Assembly (NCBI GenBank): GCA_002338505.1
Contig: DDIK01000064.1
Span: forward strand, 1 to 15,771
Length of the DNA stretch: 15,771 bases
Direction of reading: 5' to 3'
Source: Bacteriovorax sp. UBA1852
GTDB taxonomy: Bacteria; Bdellovibrionota; Bacteriovoracia; Bacteriovoracales; Bacteriovoracaceae
Position numbers and translations under genes: made by a program. The notes under the pieces are model-generated. The model was not told the origin of the DNA and searched no databases. It saw only the letters and a program-made list of their open reading frames with translations. Positions 14,920-15,771 of the stretch are shown piece after piece (the first letter of the stretch is position 1; each line of letters opens with the position of its first letter).

Positions 14920-15690
14920 GTGCTCATATTAGGAATAGACCTTGAAGGAATCAACGAAAATCTCTTTGAAAAAGGAGTTGATACTAGAGTCGATCGAGTC
15001 ATAGAAATCGGAGCAGTACTATGGGAGACAAGACTAGATTGTCCTATAAAAATATATTCAGAGCTCATCGATGAACGAGACCGTCTTCCTCTCAGTGAAG
15101 AAGTGATCGAACTAACAGGAATTGATGAAAAGCTTCTTGAAGACTACGCACTACGTTCAGATGAAATAGGCCGTGCCCTTGAAAGACTCGCTCTCATTGT
15201 CAAAAAAGCAGACTTTTTAATGGCACATAATGGAACCAAGTATGACAAGCCTATGCTCGAGGCGATGTATGATCGTTATAACGTTGAATTTCCGACAAAG
15301 ACTTGGATCGATACTCAAATCGATATTGAATATCCTAAAAAGATAACACATAAATCTATGGCCGCACTTGAACATGCCCATGGCTTCATCAACCCATTTC
15401 CACATAGGGCCGTGACTGATGTTCTTTCAATGCTTAAAGTCGCCTCTCATTACGACTATGTTAGAATGGCAAAGCTTGCTCAATCACCAAAGATAAAAAT
15501 TGTAGCGGAGCTTCGAGCACCAAACTGGAAAGACCGCGCACAAGTAGAAAAATTTAATGCTATTAAAAATAAAGTTTCACGCGCTAGATTTCAGTGGGAC
15601 CCAGGTCAGAAGAAGTGGTTTAAATTTGTGCATCAAATTCACATTGATGAAAATATTCTAAACTTCGACTTTAATTGGTCAATCGAGTAA
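14920..15690 (+). CDS. DnaQ-like DEDDh 3'-5' exonuclease
   Basis: This 256-residue protein has a DEDDh exonuclease core at about 1-180. Exo I is GIDLEG with Asp7 and Glu9, Exo II is AHNGTKYDKPML (102-113) with Asp109, and Exo III is HRAVTD (162-167) with His162 and Asp167. Such enzymes remove nucleotides from the 3' end of DNA or RNA using two metal ions. A C-terminal extension (about 195-256) is rich in basic and aromatic residues (RARFQWDPGQKKWFKF), probably for nucleic-acid binding. It is not a polymerase subunit by context. The start is GTG with AAGGA 6 nt upstream. A strong promoter precedes it, and the next gene begins right after its stop codon. Confidence 0.9.
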   Translation: MLILGIDLEGINENLFEKGVDTRVDRVIEIGAVLWETRLDCPIKIYSELIDERDRLPLSEEVIELTGIDEKLLEDYALRSDEIGRALERLALIVKKADFLMAHNGTKYDKPMLEAMYDRYNVEFPTKTWIDTQIDIEYPKKITHKSMAALEHAHGFINPFPHRAVTDVLSMLKVASHYDYVRMAKLAQSPKIKIVAELRAPNWKDRAQVEKFNAIKNKVSRARFQWDPGQKKWFKFVHQIHIDENILNFDFNWSIE

Positions 15691-15771
15691 GTGAAACGCT
15701 ACTCACAAAAGGCTTTACCTAAGTATGCTTTCATACCTGGAAATGCACCTCATCCTATGAAGGAAGGTGGG
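15691..15771 (+). CDS. 5' end of an unidentified gene, cut by the window edge
   Basis: Directly after the exonuclease TAA, a GTG opens a frame of 27 codons that stays open to the window end (KRYSQKALPKYAFIPGNAPH, then PMKEGG). The LPKYAFIPGNAPHP segment looks like a real conserved N-terminus of the kind seen in small uncharacterised bacterial proteins, but I cannot name the family. The GAG in CGAGTAAGTG is the only possible ribosome site, so translation would rely on coupling with the exonuclease. Confidence 0.6.
   Translation, partial: MKRYSQKALPKYAFIPGNAPHPMKEGG

Noticed and set aside
15217..15405. 62-residue minus-strand frame inside the exonuclease gene.
   Set aside because: Antisense to Exo II and Exo III, with no supporting signals.
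1..15771. Search by eye for CRISPR arrays, insertion sequences, tRNA, rRNA and defence-system signatures.
   Set aside because: No regularly spaced direct repeats beyond the three short operator copies, no transposase-like frame and no RNA gene were seen. The MoxR gene could suggest a MoxR-vWA defence cassette, but its neighbours are the ordinary DUF58-transglutaminase set.

Overview
The window is AT-rich, with tightly packed, often overlapping genes. Its gene set points to a Gram-negative, probably predatory deltaproteobacterium-like organism of the Bacteriovorax/Halobacteriovorax group (Bdellovibrionota). That assignment is an inference from codon and base composition and protein style, because no rRNA or tRNA is present. 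I see no mobile element, CRISPR array, tRNA or rRNA. Start codons are unusually varied: ATG, GTG, TTG and, in one gene, apparently ATC.

Left part (103-7369, all minus strand): one operon of six genes read leftwards from about 7380. The order is a MoxR AAA+ ATPase, a DUF58 protein, a TgpA-like membrane transglutaminase, a TesA-like SGNH esterase, a YbbA-type ABC ATPase and a YbbP-type 10-TM permease. Every junction overlaps (4 to 53 bp). The first three genes form the widespread MoxR-DUF58-transglutaminase module. The last three form the TesA-YbbA-YbbP lipid/hydrophobic-compound module known from E. coli. Here the two are fused into one translationally coupled unit.

Centre (7431-9430): a MerR/CarH-type regulator (minus) diverges from a TIGR01777-family NAD(P)-dependent epimerase (plus) across a 124-bp region with a TATAAT box and inverted repeats. 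The regulator has no ATG, GTG or TTG codon before its DNA-binding domain. A perfect AGGAGG lies 5 nt before an ATC codon that aligns with the expected N-terminus. The domains that normally hold adenosylcobalamin are present but lack the key ligands. The epimerase ends at a clear rho-independent terminator.

Right part (9428-15771): a secreted six-cysteine protein of unknown function (minus) diverges from a lipoprotein-like lytic transglycosylase overlapped by a membrane PilZ protein (both plus). The PilZ gene collides tail to tail, with an 11-bp overlap, with an OmpR-family response regulator. That regulator is co-transcribed with, and 1 nt downstream of, its sensor histidine kinase (both minus). 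The kinase diverges from a DEDDh exonuclease (plus) across 138 bp. This gap holds three TTGT(C/G) repeats at exact 11-bp spacing, a likely binding site for the response regulator, and a strong promoter whose spacer is filled by a perfect palindrome. A further gene begins directly after the exonuclease stop and runs off the window.

The most notable items are the ATC-started, ligand-less CarH-like regulator, the merged MoxR/transglutaminase-TesA-YbbAP operon, and the phased repeats in front of the two-component system. I did not find a clearly new defence or mobile system.
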